A stretch of 64,000 nucleotides of DNA from Acidobacteriota bacterium (GCA_016870995.1 VFZU01000001.1:1-64000), one strand, 5' to 3'. Positions 28,141 to 42,431 are shown, counted from the stretch's first letter. Notes: a model not told the origin generated them from the sequence alone. A program made the numbers and translations.

Positions 28141-28908
28141 ATGAGGAAGTTCCAATCAGTCGTGCACAAAATATTGCTTTTGATTTTTTGTAGCTCGATT
28201 CCGGCATGGGCTTGTGTTTGTCCGGGATGGCCATCCGCAAAGCAAGCGTGGCATGATTCGCCAGTCGTGTTCGTGGGAACTGTTGAATTCACGGATCCGA
28301 TCTTTAGCTCTCATGTTCGATATGAAGAACAAATTTCTCATGTAACCGTTGAAGAGCCATTCAAGAATTCCAGAAAAGGACAGAAGTTTGATCTGAAACA
28401 GTCCAGCGGAAACTGCTCCACCAAATTCAAGAGAGGGGAACGATTTCTCTTCTACCTCCATAAGGACGGAAGCCCGTATATGTGGACAGCTCGCGGGTGC
28501 CATCGAACAAGGAGAGTCGAGGATGCTCACGATGACTTCTTGTTCCTTCGCGGCCTCCCGGGCACGGATCGTGGGAATCGTCTGTCTGGCACTGTCAAGC
28601 ATTACGATACTAAGCCAAATCGATTCCGAAAGATAAGGTCGTTGCCTGGGGTCAAGGTCATTGCAACTTCCATGAAAGGCAAAGCCGTTTCGACGCTAAC
28701 GGATGCGAACGGCGTTTACCAGTGGTATGGACTTCCAGAGGCCGAATATCAGCTCTCGATCGAAGTGCCTAAGGGCATGCGCGTTCACACCTCAGTCCTT
28801 TACGGTGTTAGGCTCTCTGGGCTTGCTTTGCTAAGTCAGGGGGACGTTGTCCAACTCGCCAAGGAATCCGGAGTGGGTGTTGACTTCTACCTTGAAGCAA
28901 CGCGATAA
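28141..28908 (+). CDS. secreted protein with NTR/TIMP-like and Cna-B-like domains
   Basis: A 255-residue protein starting at the ATG at 28141 (the track's TTG adds seven residues ahead of a clear signal, MRKFQSVVHKILLLIFCSS). The mature part opens with ACVCPGW and SPVVFVGTVEF, a cysteine pattern resembling netrin/TIMP-like modules, with more Cys in NCSTKF and RGCHR. Residues about 155-225 resemble a carboxypeptidase-regulatory or CnaB beta-sandwich (GVKVIATSMKGKAVSTLTDANGVYQWYGLP). Both similarities are impressions from motif and spacing. Codon usage is less GC-rich than in its neighbours. It could inhibit extracellular proteases, but that is an inference. Confidence 0.7.
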   Translation: MRKFQSVVHKILLLIFCSSIPAWACVCPGWPSAKQAWHDSPVVFVGTVEFTDPIFSSHVRYEEQISHVTVEEPFKNSRKGQKFDLKQSSGNCSTKFKRGERFLFYLHKDGSPYMWTARGCHRTRRVEDAHDDFLFLRGLPGTDRGNRLSGTVKHYDTKPNRFRKIRSLPGVKVIATSMKGKAVSTLTDANGVYQWYGLPEAEYQLSIEVPKGMRVHTSVLYGVRLSGLALLSQGDVVQLAKESGVGVDFYLEATR

Positions 28909-28987
28909 GCGTAATTGGGAAGAACGCCCTGTTTCCGTTCAGCCAATAGACCGAGAGGAAACCCGAGTTACGAGTTAGTTCGAAGAC

Positions 28988-30154
28988 TCAAGCCTGTTTC
29001 GGGGTTCGAGCCACAATGGCGGCACCGGCGATGGCGAGAATTGCGCCGGTCCAGTAGGGTGCGCCGCTGCCGAGGGCGTCGAAGACGAAGCCCGCAAATA
29101 GTGGGCCGACGATGCGGGTGGAGCTGAGGATTGCTTGAGAAGAGCCGAGGACGGTGCCTTGCTCGCGGTCGCCGACGCGCCTTGAGATCAGGCCGGTGAG
29201 CATAGGTGCGGCGATGCCGTTGCCGAAGGCCATGATGGCGATGGCCGGGTAGAGGTGCCAGCGTTCGGTGGCCATGCTGATGCCGAGAAAGCCGGCGGAC
29301 ATGGCGGCGAGGCCGGTGATGCAGGTGGTGACGGGATTGAGAGTCTTCGGCATTCTTCTGACGACGAAGCCTTGCATGAAGATGCTGAGGCAGCCGATGT
29401 AGACGAAGATCCAGGCGTTGTCCTGCGGGCCCATCTGGAAGCGCTTCAGAGTGAAGACAGCGAAGTTCGATTGGAGGCCGCTAAATGCGACGTTGACGAC
29501 GAAGATGGCGAGCAGGATGGCGCGGATGGAATCGCGAGATAGGGCCTCAGCAATTTTGCCGAAGGGGTTTGCGTCGCTCAGGGTCAAGCTTCCGGTGGCG
29601 CGCTTTTCGAGCGGCAAGCTTTCGGGAAGCATGAAGTAGCCGAAGATGGAGGCGATCAGGCAGAGCGCTCCGGCGGCGAAGGCGGGCATGGAGAGGCCGT
29701 AAGTACTCAAGAAGCCGCCGAACGCGGGGCCGATGATGAAGCCGAGACCGAAGACGGCACCAATTAGGCCAAAGCTCTTCATGCGGTCTTCGGGCGGGGT
29801 GACGTCGGCGATGTAGGCCTGAGCGGTTGAGATGCTACCGCCGGTAATGCCTTCAAGGACGCGGGCGAGCATCAGCAACCAGAGCGTGTTGGCGAGGCCG
29901 AAGAGGAAGTAGGCAATCGAAGAGCCGAGGATGTTGACGAGGATGACCGGGCGGCGGCCGATGCGGTCGCTGAGAGCGCCGAGAAAGGGACTGGCGCAGA
30001 ATTGGGCGATAGAGAAGGCTGCGCTTAAGAACCCGACGGTGAGGGCGTCGGCGCTGTATTGCTGAGCATAAAAAGGAAGGACCGGGATGAGAACGCCGAG
30101 GCCTAAGACGTCGAGGAAGATTGTGGTGTAGACGAGAGCCAGCGCGCGGTTCAT
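28988..30154 (-). CDS. MFS transporter, TetA-like drug/H+ antiporter type
   Basis: A 388-residue major facilitator with about 12 helices. Motif A appears after helix 2 ([12 protein letters not shown]) and helix 5 has the antiporter-type Pro/Gly pattern ([12 protein letters not shown]). The ATG at 30154 overlaps the debranching-enzyme stop by 4 bases (ATGA), which fixes the start; the track's extra 70 residues have no membrane character. It is the last gene of the five-gene glt operon. TetA-like members export drugs, but its operon suggests a metabolite, perhaps a sugar or amino-acid product. Confidence 0.9.
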   Translation of the reverse strand: MNRALALVYTTIFLDVLGLGVLIPVLPFYAQQYSADALTVGFLSAAFSIAQFCASPFLGALSDRIGRRPVILVNILGSSIAYFLFGLANTLWLLMLARVLEGITGGSISTAQAYIADVTPPEDRMKSFGLIGAVFGLGFIIGPAFGGFLSTYGLSMPAFAAGALCLIASIFGYFMLPESLPLEKRATGSLTLSDANPFGKIAEALSRDSIRAILLAIFVVNVAFSGLQSNFAVFTLKRFQMGPQDNAWIFVYIGCLSIFMQGFVVRRMPKTLNPVTTCITGLAAMSAGFLGISMATERWHLYPAIAIMAFGNGIAAPMLTGLISRRVGDREQGTVLGSSQAILSSTRIVGPLFAGFVFDALGSGAPYWTGAILAIAGAAIVARTPKQA

Positions 30155-32049
30155 CGGGCTACCCACAGGATCTCGGCAGCGGACCAGGCTTGGGCGGGGC
30201 AGCCGCCTTCGCGTTGCGGTGAGTCGCCATCGTAGACTTCGGCCAATTGGCCGAGGCACCCTTGGTCGAGTTGAGACTCGACGAATTGAATGAGCATGTT
30301 TTTCAGTTCGGGCTGCTCGCCGCGCACCCGGTTGACGGCCCTTGCATAAGGACCGAACAACCACGGCCAGACGGTTCCCTGATGATAAGCCGAGTCGCGC
30401 TGCTCTGGGCCACCTTCAAAGCGGCCGCGGTATTTCGGGTCGCGCGGGCTGAGAGTTCTGAGGCCATTGGGAGTGAGCAGGTCGCGTTCGACGACGCTCA
30501 AGATCGACTCGCCTTTGCTGCGGATCACCAGCGGAAATGGCAGAGACAGAGCGAAGAGTTGATTGGGTCGAATGGAGGGATCGCCGAGGAGATCGAAGAG
30601 GCAGCCCTCTTGCGGATTCCAGAAAGAGCGAGTGAAACCATCGATCGCCTGATTGGCCATGCCGCCGAAGAGGTTCTCGGTTTGGTGTTCGCCACGCTCG
30701 CGAGCCCAATCGGTCATGAGTCGTAACGCGTTGTACCAGAGGGCGTTGATCTCGACGGCCTTGCCGGAGCGGGGTGTGATGGTGCGGCCGTTGACGCGGG
30801 CGTCCATCCAGGTGAGCTGGGTGTCGCAGAGGCCGGCGTTGAGGAGGCCGTCGGCTGGATCTCGATGGATGCCGTAGATTGTGCCGTGGGCAATGGTGCG
30901 GAGCATGTCGCGCATGGGGGCGAAGAAGCGGTCCTGAAAGCGCTCGTGGCTGCCGCCGGATTCGAGGCATTGCCAGACGGCGATGAAGAGCCAGAGCGTC
31001 GCGTCGATGGAGTTGTACTCAGGCGTAGAGCCGTCGTCGGTGATGCGGTTCGGGATGAGCCCATCGCGGCGGAGCGAGAGGAAGTTGTCGATGGTGCGTT
31101 CGGCTTCGTCGAGCTTCTTGCGGGCCAGAAACAGGCCGGGCATCGAGATGAAGGTATCGCGGCCCCAATCGGTGAACCAGGGGTAACCGGCGATGACGCT
31201 TTTGCGGCCGCGCTGCTCGAAGATGAAGTGTTCGGCTGCGTTGGAGAGGCGGTCCCAGAGGTTGCGTGGGGCGGGGAAGCGGCGCTCTTTGGCTTCGATG
31301 GCTTTCAGCAGATCGAGAGGGTTGAGAGGGCCCGGATCCTGATCGAGAGCACAGACGAGGTAGGCCCAGGTGTCGGCTTTGAGTTCGAACTGGAGGAGGC
31401 CGGGAGTCCAGAGGTCTTCTTCGAAGTCGAGGCCGCGGCTACGGTCGACGGCGTATTGGAATTTGAGGTACCAGTCGGGATGTTCGACAAAGCGGGCGGC
31501 ATCGCTGCGGATATGCAGGTGGGTGCCGTGGCGATGGAGATGCAGGTGGCCGGGTTCACTGCGATGTTGCCATTCGAGGTTGGGGTTGGCTCTGAGGAGA
31601 TTGTGTTGGGGGCGGCCAGCGAGGAAGGGGCGCAGATCGAGGACGGCATCCTCTGAGCAGCAATAGCGGACGAGTACGGCGGGGGCACCGTCGATGAGCA
31701 TGACTTCTTTGATGAGCGTGGCTTCGTCGATGCGATAGAGCCAGCTTGGGTATGGCGCGAGACGGAACTCGCCGAGTAGCTGATAGCCGCGGGGAGTGAC
31801 TGTGCCGGGGTATCGATGAGTGGCGAGCTCATAGGCTTCGCCGCCGAGGTGGAGGATGTCTTCGAGGGCATTGAGCCAAACGTGTGTCGGTTGGCCTGCG
31901 TTGAGAAGGCTGTGATAGCGGCGAGTGCGGACACCGGCGACGGTGCCCATCGCGTAGGCTCCTGATCCGTTGGTGTCGAGCCACTCGAGCGCGCTTGATT
32001 GAGCGAAGTCGCGACAGCGGGCGGCGTCGATATAGGCGTCGGAGCGCAA
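30151..32049 (-). CDS. amylo-alpha-1,6-glucosidase (glycogen debranching enzyme, GDE_N/GDE_C type)
   Basis: A 632-residue enzyme that removes alpha-1,6 branches from glycogen. The N-terminal beta-rich GDE_N domain has WLDTNGSGAYAMGTVAG and the Tyr/His pair RRYHSLL; the C-terminal toroid carries the WFTDWGRDTFISMPG motif with the catalytic acid. The C-terminal AYHQGTVWPWLFGPYA segment is also family-typical. The start is TTG at 32049, 9 bases after nuoI. It overlaps the MFS start by 4 bases. Placement in a glutamate synthase operon is unusual. Confidence 0.93.
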   Translation of the reverse strand: MRSDAYIDAARCRDFAQSSALEWLDTNGSGAYAMGTVAGVRTRRYHSLLNAGQPTHVWLNALEDILHLGGEAYELATHRYPGTVTPRGYQLLGEFRLAPYPSWLYRIDEATLIKEVMLIDGAPAVLVRYCCSEDAVLDLRPFLAGRPQHNLLRANPNLEWQHRSEPGHLHLHRHGTHLHIRSDAARFVEHPDWYLKFQYAVDRSRGLDFEEDLWTPGLLQFELKADTWAYLVCALDQDPGPLNPLDLLKAIEAKERRFPAPRNLWDRLSNAAEHFIFEQRGRKSVIAGYPWFTDWGRDTFISMPGLFLARKKLDEAERTIDNFLSLRRDGLIPNRITDDGSTPEYNSIDATLWLFIAVWQCLESGGSHERFQDRFFAPMRDMLRTIAHGTIYGIHRDPADGLLNAGLCDTQLTWMDARVNGRTITPRSGKAVEINALWYNALRLMTDWARERGEHQTENLFGGMANQAIDGFTRSFWNPQEGCLFDLLGDPSIRPNQLFALSLPFPLVIRSKGESILSVVERDLLTPNGLRTLSPRDPKYRGRFEGGPEQRDSAYHQGTVWPWLFGPYARAVNRVRGEQPELKNMLIQFVESQLDQGCLGQLAEVYDGDSPQREGGCPAQAWSAAEILWVAR

Positions 32050-32058
32050 GCGAGTCTT

Positions 32059-32559
32059 TTAGTGGCCGGCGCTGGGGGCTTCTTGTTTGACGACGAGCGG
32101 TTTGAAATCCGCTGGCAGAGGGGTGAGCATCTGCTCCTTGCGGTAGACCAGCGTGGAGGTGTTGTAGCTGGCGATCTCGAATTTGTGGCCGTGTGTGATG
32201 GCGTCGGTGGGGCAGGCCTCGACACAGAAGCCGCAGAAGATGCAGCGAGAGTAGTCGATGTTGTAAACGCTGGCGTAGCGTTCGCCGCCGCTGATGCGGC
32301 CTTCCTCAGTGTTCTCAGCTGCTTCGATGTAGATGCAGTTGGACGGGCAGGCGGCGGCGCACAGGAAGCAGCCGACGCATTTCTCAAGGCCATTCTCATC
32401 ACGCTGGAGCACATGGACTCCGCGGTACCGTTCTTCCAGTTTCGCGGGGCCCTCGGGGTAAGCGTCGGTGATGGTGGGCTGGAGCATCTCAACCAGAGTG
32501 ACGCTCATCCCTTTGGCGACAGCAGCCGCGTTGTTGAGGATGTTGGTGATCAGTGCCAT
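32059..32559 (-). CDS. nuoI: NuoI-like ferredoxin subunit (NADH-quinone oxidoreductase subunit I family)
   Basis: A 166-residue iron-sulfur protein with two [4Fe-4S] motifs, CVGCFLCAAACP and CIFCGFCVEACP, in the arrangement of complex I subunit NuoI, preceded by a short amphipathic N-terminal helix. The LVYRKEQML tail is also NuoI-like. No other nuo gene lies nearby. It is 18 bases after gltD and 9 before the debranching gene, so it is transcribed with gltBD. It may be the sole complex I subunit encoded apart from its cluster, or an electron carrier serving glutamate synthase. The family is clear; the partner is not. Confidence 0.87.
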   Translation of the reverse strand: MALITNILNNAAAVAKGMSVTLVEMLQPTITDAYPEGPAKLEERYRGVHVLQRDENGLEKCVGCFLCAAACPSNCIYIEAAENTEEGRISGGERYASVYNIDYSRCIFCGFCVEACPTDAITHGHKFEIASYNTSTLVYRKEQMLTPLPADFKPLVVKQEAPSAGH

Positions 32560-32577
32560 GAACTACCTACTAGTTTA

Positions 32578-33988
32578 CTAGTTTGGCAGCAGCGATGAAC
32601 CCATCAGCCTTTCATCGATGGCGCGAGCGACTTTGCGGCCCTCGGCGATGGCCCAGACGATGAGGGAAGCGCCACGGCGCGCGTCGCCGGCGGCGAAGAC
32701 GCCCTCTAGGCTGGTTTCGTAGTTTTCGCCGGTGACGATATTGCCACGGGCGTCGAGGCGAGCGCCGGTCTTTTCGATGAGGCCGGGGCGGTGGACGCCA
32801 GCAAAACCGATGGCAATCAGCACGAGATCGGCGTCCATTTCGAATTCGCTGCCCGGGACGGGCTCGAAGCGAGGTGATGGGCCAACGCGAACGCCGTGCA
32901 ATTTACGGACGTGATCGCTGTCATCGCCGCTGAAGGAGGTGGTGGCGACGGCGAATTCGCGTTTGCCGTTTTCTTCGTGAGCAGGTTCCTCACGATACAT
33001 CACGGGCCAGAGAGGCCAGGGGGTAGATTCCGCGCGCTCATCTGGCGGGCGCCGGTGAATCATGAACTGATGGATGGACTTGGCTCCCTGACGGGTGGCA
33101 GTGCCAAGGCAATCCGCGCCGGTATCGCCACCGCCGATGATGATGACGTTTTTGCCCGTGGCCATGATCTGGTTCTCGACCTGGTCGCCGGCGACGGCAC
33201 GATTGGATTGAGGCAGATATTCCATCGCGTAGTGAATGCCCTTGAGGTGGCGGCCGGGGACTTTCACGTCGCGGTGTTGTTCGGCACCGATGGCGAGCAG
33301 GACGGCGTCGAACTCTTTGCGCAGATCGCTGAATTCAACGTCAACGCCGATATTCGTGTTGAGGGAGAAGTCGATGCCTTCGGCGACGAGCTGCTCGATG
33401 CGGCGGTCGATGTGGTGCTTCTCCATCTTGAAATCGGGGATGCCGTAGCGGAGAAGCCCGCCAAGGCGGTTGTCACGTTCGATGACGGTGACGTTGTGGC
33501 CAGCACGGTTGAGCTGCTGGGCGGCGGCGAGGCCTGTGGGGCCCGAGCCGATGACAGCGACGCGCTTGCCGCTGCGGAAGGTGGGGCGCTCGGGCTGGAT
33601 CCAACCTTCAGCAAAGGCGTGGTCGATGATTGACTTCTCCACCTGCTTGATCGAAACCGCCCTGGCATTGATGCCGAGCACGCAAGCGGATTCGCAGGGT
33701 GCAGGGCAGAGGCGACCGGTGAACTCGGGGAAGTTGTTGGTGGCGTGGAGCTGGCGGATTGCGTCCTGCCATCGGTCACGGTAGACGAGGTCGTTCCAAT
33801 CGGGGATGAGGTTGTGGAGAGGGCAGCCGGTGTGGCAGAAGGGCACGCCGCAATCCATACAGCGAGCGCCCTGCTCGCGAACCTTGGCCGCAGGGAAGGG
33901 TTGATAGACCTCGAACCAGTCATTGACACGTTCCGCGACGGGACGCTTGTGCGCGATCTCGCGCTCGATCTCGAGAAAGCCGGTGTGC

Positions 33989-33996
<8 letters not shown>
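32578..33996 (-). CDS. gltD: glutamate synthase small subunit (NADPH) GltD
   Basis: A 472-residue subunit that passes electrons from NADPH to GltB for glutamate formation from glutamine and 2-oxoglutarate. The N-terminal Fe-S region has [14 protein letters not shown], the FAD site is [10 protein letters not shown] near residue 150, and the NADPH site is [12 protein letters not shown] near residue 295. ATG at 33996 overlaps the end of gltB by 8 bases, so the subunits are translationally coupled; the track's eight extra residues are not needed. The C-terminal FAAGDARRG motif is normal. Confidence 0.95.
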
Positions 33997-38536
<4,540 letters not shown>

Positions 38537-38607
38537 AGAAACACCTCGAATTTCATTGCAGTATAGCGACAAGGTCAGCCATTAGGCAAGATGAAACTAG
38601 CAGCTTG

Positions 38608-38630
38608 TACTATTAGGTTTGGTTATGGTA
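38608..38630. promoter_or_regulatory. LysR-type operator candidate in the gltB/lysR gap
   Basis: TACTAT-N11-ATGGTA is an imperfect dyad (one mismatch in six) with the T-N11-A spacing of LysR recognition boxes, placed in the 105-base divergent promoter region 12 bases before the regulator's start. It suggests autoregulation and control of the glt operon. Confidence 0.4.
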
Positions 38631-38641
38631 TTGTTTGATTC

Positions 38642-39532
38642 GTGCAATTGGAACATATGCGGTTATTTCGAGATATCGCGCAGAGCCGAAGCGTGAGTCG
38701 AGGAGCGCAGCTGAACAAGGTGAGTCAGAGTGCGGCGAGCCAGCATTTACAAGAACTTGAGAGGTCTTTTGGGATTGAGTTGGTGGATCGGAGCACGAGG
38801 CCGATCCGGGTGACGCCGGCGGGCCAGGCGTATCTGGAATTTTGTCGAGAGGTGTTGCGGAAGAAAATTGAGTTTGAAACAGAGCTGGATGAATTGAAGC
38901 GGTCCACAAGTGGGGAAGTGCGAGTGGCTTCGATTTACTCGGTTGGGTTGTCGAAAATGCACCGGTTGGAGGATGCGTTTCGGGGGCGGTATCGGGATGC
39001 GCACTTGAAGGTGGAATATCTGCGGCCGGAGAAGGTCTATGAAGCGGTTCGCCAGGAACGGGCCGATATTGGGTTGGTGAGCTATCCGTTGTCGAACCGC
39101 GAGATTACCGCGTTGCTGTGGCGGAAGGAGCGGATGGTTTTGGCCATGCCGCCTTCGCATGCGCTGGCGGGAATGAAGCGGGTGACCCCGGCGAGGTTGG
39201 ATGGGGCTGAGTTTGTTGCATTTGATGAGGATCTGCCGATTCGCAAGGACATCGACGCGTATCTGAAGGAGAATGGCGCGGAAGTGGATGTCGTGATGCA
39301 CTTCGACAATCTGCAGATGATCAAAGAGGCAGTGATGCTGGGGAGTGGGGTGAGTGTTGTGCCGCATCCAGTGATCGAAAAAGAGGCGCAGGAGGGTAGA
39401 CTTCGGGTGGCGGAACTGAGCCCGAGTCTGGTGCGGCCACTGGGGATTATTCACCGCAGGCATGCAAAGATGAGCCGGGCGGTGAAGGCGTTTCTGGCGA
39501 TGCTGGAAGATGATCGGGCCAGCCACGGTTGA
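38642..39532 (+). CDS. LysR-family transcriptional regulator
   Basis: A 296-residue activator/repressor with an N-terminal winged HTH (LFRDIAQSRSVSRGAQLNKVSQSAASQ) and a C-terminal substrate-binding domain of two lobes (GEVRVASIYS, then MVLAMPPSHAL). Start is GTG at 38642. Divergent orientation from gltB and a shared 105-base promoter region make it the likely local regulator of glutamate synthase, as GltC is in Bacillus, although sequence alone does not show orthology. Effector is unknown, possibly 2-oxoglutarate, glutamate or another amino acid. Confidence 0.92.
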   Translation: MQLEHMRLFRDIAQSRSVSRGAQLNKVSQSAASQHLQELERSFGIELVDRSTRPIRVTPAGQAYLEFCREVLRKKIEFETELDELKRSTSGEVRVASIYSVGLSKMHRLEDAFRGRYRDAHLKVEYLRPEKVYEAVRQERADIGLVSYPLSNREITALLWRKERMVLAMPPSHALAGMKRVTPARLDGAEFVAFDEDLPIRKDIDAYLKENGAEVDVVMHFDNLQMIKEAVMLGSGVSVVPHPVIEKEAQEGRLRVAELSPSLVRPLGIIHRRHAKMSRAVKAFLAMLEDDRASHG

Positions 39533-39631
39533 TTGGGGATTTGTTCTCGGTGGAAAGCTTTGGCGATCGCGAGCGAATCTTTGCCGCATCAACCCTTCCG
39601 AAAAGCCGTCTGAACTAAAAGAAATTCTTGC

Positions 39632-40021
39632 CTATTCGTGTTTGGCGCTGACCTGGCGCTGGTAATCGGCGGCGTCGAAGTGGCCGAGGGAAGTTTGGAT
39701 GAAGCCTTCTGCATTGAGTAGCCAGAGCGCGAAGCCTGAGATGTTGACTTTGTTGCCGTTGGTTGTGCCTTTTAGGGTCCAGTGATATTCGATGCGGTCG
39801 CCGTCAATGTGGAGGCGGTCCATGCTGACTTCTAGGTCGGGGAAGGCGGTCATGAAGGAGCGGGCGTCGGCTGTGATGGCGGTGCGGCCAATGGATGGTG
39901 GGCCGCCGTTGATGGCGAGAGAGCCATCGGGCGCAAAGAATGAGGCGACGGATTTGGGGTTCTGGCTGCACCAGGCGGCGGTGTAGCGGCGGGCGAAATC
40001 GTGGAGTTGATCGTGGTTCAT
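39632..40021 (-). CDS. SnoaL-like / NTF2-fold protein
   Basis: A 129-residue single-domain cone-fold protein. The N-terminal LHDFARRYTAAWCSQNPKSV and FFAPDGSLAINGG stretch is characteristic of SnoaL-like polyketide-cyclase-type proteins; the following hydrophobic strand (FALWLLNAEGFI) closes the pocket. These proteins bind or isomerise small hydrophobic molecules, but the substrate cannot be read. ATG at 40021; the track's 35 extra residues have no domain. It lies 4 bases after a frameshifted gene of a related fold, so the two were probably co-expressed. Confidence 0.8.
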   Translation of the reverse strand: MNHDQLHDFARRYTAAWCSQNPKSVASFFAPDGSLAINGGPPSIGRTAITADARSFMTAFPDLEVSMDRLHIDGDRIEYHWTLKGTTNGNKVNISGFALWLLNAEGFIQTSLGHFDAADYQRQVSAKHE

Positions 40022-40025
40022 CGAG

Positions 40026-40891
40026 TTAGCTCTTGGCGGGGATGTTGATGCCGAAAGGCCACTTCCATTTTGAGCCTTGTTTGATGTAGGTCGACGTGCC
40101 CCAGATGGGGCCGATCTTCTGGCCAAAGCAAGTGCCGTCGGCTGAGCCGTGGAAGGTTAGGATGGCGACCTTGGGTGAAAGAAAGGTGGCTTGCGGGTGA
40201 TTGACTGCTGTGGATTTGACCTGGCAGCCATGACTGGTCCAATCCTGGAGGGCGTCGGCCTTGGTTAGGAAACGCGTACCGAAGATGTTGATGAAGGACA
40301 TGTTCTGAGTGGTGAGAGCTTGTAGGCGGCTGCGGTCCTGATTGCCCCAAGCTTGCCAGATCGCTTTTTCGGCGGAGAGGAGGAGTTGGGTCTCTGGGTC
40401 GAGGGTTTTCGTGTTCTGTTGTGGTTGAGGGTTGTCCTGTTGGGGGCGATGACCGCTGGAGCGACAATGGCTGATTCGGCGTAGAAGATGGATTGCCACT
40501 TCCTGGCTTTGCGGACAAAGACATTGGCGGACGAGGATTCGGCGGGCAGTGCCTCGGCGCCGCATGTGCCATTGAGCGATTTCTTGTAGGTGAGCAACGC
40601 GACGTCGGTGTCGAGTTGAGTGAGCTGCTCGGATGCAATGAAGTGGCTCTGGAGAGTGCAATTGTGGGAAGCGTATTGTTTGGAGGCGGTTGCCTTGTCG
40701 ATCTTGCCGGAGGCACCGTAGCCGATGAAAGTGTCGGCCAGGTAGGAGGTGGGGAAGTTGGTGTCTTTGGATTTGAAGGCTTCGATGTCTGCTCGCTCAA
40801 GCGCGAGGAGCGTCTGCCGGAGGGGCTCGCTCGCGCTCGAGAGTGCAACAGCTATCAGCAGAGCCAGCGGAATGCGATGGAACCTGGACAT
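40026..40891 (-). pseudogene. frameshifted secreted protein with two NTF2/SnoaL-like domains
   Basis: Two overlapping frames together make one gene. The N-terminal half (ATG at 40891, signal MSRFHRIPLALLIAVALSS, domain 1 with DTFIGYGASGK) runs to about residue 150; domain 2 (LSAEKAIWQAW, NIFGTRFLTKADALQDW) continues in the other frame to a stop at 40026. The switch maps near the run of five Gs on the plus strand at 40442-40446; one extra base would restore the frame. Both halves resemble DUF4440/SnoaL modules, so the original was a tandem-domain protein. Real mutation, phase variation and assembly error remain open. Confidence 0.7.
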
Positions 40892-40934
40892 AGAACAGTG
40901 ATGAAGGTATCGCATCTTGCTGCGTAGGGTGGGG

Positions 40935-41778
40935 CTAGGGTTTGAGTGCGGATCTTGTTGTGCGGAGGAGATTGTCGAGTTCCTGCTTCTGGTCCAGAAC
41001 CTGTTGTGGATTCGGAATCTTGGATGAGACCGCTTTGGGTGCGTTCGCTAAAGTCTGACGCAGGCGTGGCATCTGATCCGGATTGCGCAGTGCTTGACGG
41101 TATTGCTCGAGCAAGTCTGAAAGTGAAGTGGAGGTGGCCTTTGAGTAGATTTCGAAATCTCTGACGAGGGCCATTTCCCAGTCGAGGCCGCCAGGGCCAA
41201 TTTCGGTGATTGCGGAGGAGATGATCTTCTCTTCGTCGGAGGAGAGCGGTTTCTCTACTTGTGCAAAGGCAACTAATCGCAGATGAGAAGTTAAGAGAGT
41301 TTTCGCTGCGACAGCGGCCATGAGAGGGCCACCCTTAGAAACATCATGGGAGAAGCGTATGCCAGCGGCAATCGATCGAATCCCAACAGTGCGGTTGCCC
41401 GTTTGCAGGAGGTGCATCGAGTAAAGGATGTTGATGCGGCTGAGCGCGAGTGCTTTGCGTACATGTTCGAGCGGTGCGTCGGCGCCGAGCTGGTATTCCA
41501 GGCCCCAGTTGCAATTTTTGGACTGAGTTCCTCGCTGGAGAGTCTCGACGGCGTGGCGGTTCTTTTGGGCCAAATCGCGGTACTTGAGGTCATGGTAGGG
41601 TGCGGTGCCTTGCGGAATAGCGCAGCTCTTTGGCCTGAGCCGCTGTAACCGGGGCATCCTGCATTTGAGCGAATGCTGACCAATAGCGGAGAGCTGCGTT
41701 ATCTGCCAATGGCTGGGCTGTGGCTGGCAAGGTGAGAGTTGCCGCAGAGATGAGAATGAGAGTTCTGGCGGAGTTCAT
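40935..41778 (-). pseudogene. frameshifted secreted protein of unknown family
   Basis: An ATG at 41778 opens a good signal peptide (MNSARTLILISAATLTLPATA) and about 50 coding-like residues; the remaining about 220 (from CAIPQGTAPYHDLKYRDLAQKN to LLRTTRSALKP) lie in another frame. The switch falls between about 41620 and 41645. The joined protein would be about 280 residues, mostly helical, exported, with no family I can name. Its start overlaps the stop of the preceding broken sigma-factor frame (ATGA), suggesting an original operon. Losing the frame in three successive genes argues for decay of the block or poor assembly. Confidence 0.65.
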
Positions 41779-42431
41779 TGGTTGAGATGGTCCTGACTTA
41801 AGACTTCGATTGCATTTTGGGTTGAGGGTGGGTTGTTCGGCGTTGCGGATTGGAACGCGAAACCTTTGTCCTCCATGGCTTTTTGCCAAGAGGATTCGTT
41901 GATCAATGCGGTATTGGCAGAGCCGATTGTGAATGGCTGTGGACTTGGCGAGGGCGATGGCTGGTCGCGGAATCGGGGTGTCAGAAAGATGCCGATCCAG
42001 AGTGCCGCGGCGGCGGTGTTTGGATTGATGCTGAGGACTTTGGCAGCTTCTGCGAACGTGAGGCCAGCCCAAATATGAATTACCATCACTTCGCGTTGAT
42101 CTTGAGGTAACTCTTAGAGGGCTTGGCGGAGGTGGAGCTCTTCCGCAGCGCTTGGGGTTGAAGGTTCGAACCAGGGCTCCATGGCAGCCTCGCGTGCCTG
42201 GAGGCGAGCGTCGCTTACGATCGCGTTGCGCATGGCAGTAAAAAGATAGGTGCGGACGACTTCAACGCGGCTGAGATCTTTGAAGGCCAGGAGTTTTAGA
42301 AAGACATTGTGGAGTGCATCTTGAGCACGACTCTTGTCACCGCAGAGGGCAATTCCAGAGAGGAGCATGGCTGCGCTGTGTTGGGTGTACCATTCGTTCA
42401 CTCTCTCTCGAAGCTGCGATTTCGTTTCCAA
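41775..42431 (-). pseudogene. broken ECF sigma factor joined to a membrane-protein remnant
   Basis: The first 105 codons (42114..42431) carry sigma region 2 (AQDALHNVFLKLLAFKD, then VRTYLFTAMRNAI). A TAA at 42114-42116 interrupts the frame, which then continues as typical region 4 (LPQDQREVMVIHIWAGLTFAEAAKVLSI). After NTAA the reading becomes AALWIGIFL, a hydrophobic segment, then a Pro-rich tail ending in DHLNQ at 41775. Region 4 is therefore cut short and appears joined in frame to the tail of another, possibly anti-sigma-like, membrane protein through a run of GC-rich alanine codons. The sigma identity is sound; the second half is inferred. Confidence 0.65.

Noticed and set aside
31305-32492. 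395-codon minus-strand ORF over the debranching enzyme and nuoI
   Set aside because: It lies in another frame of two well-supported genes and its translation is low-complexity Ser/Pro/Ala.
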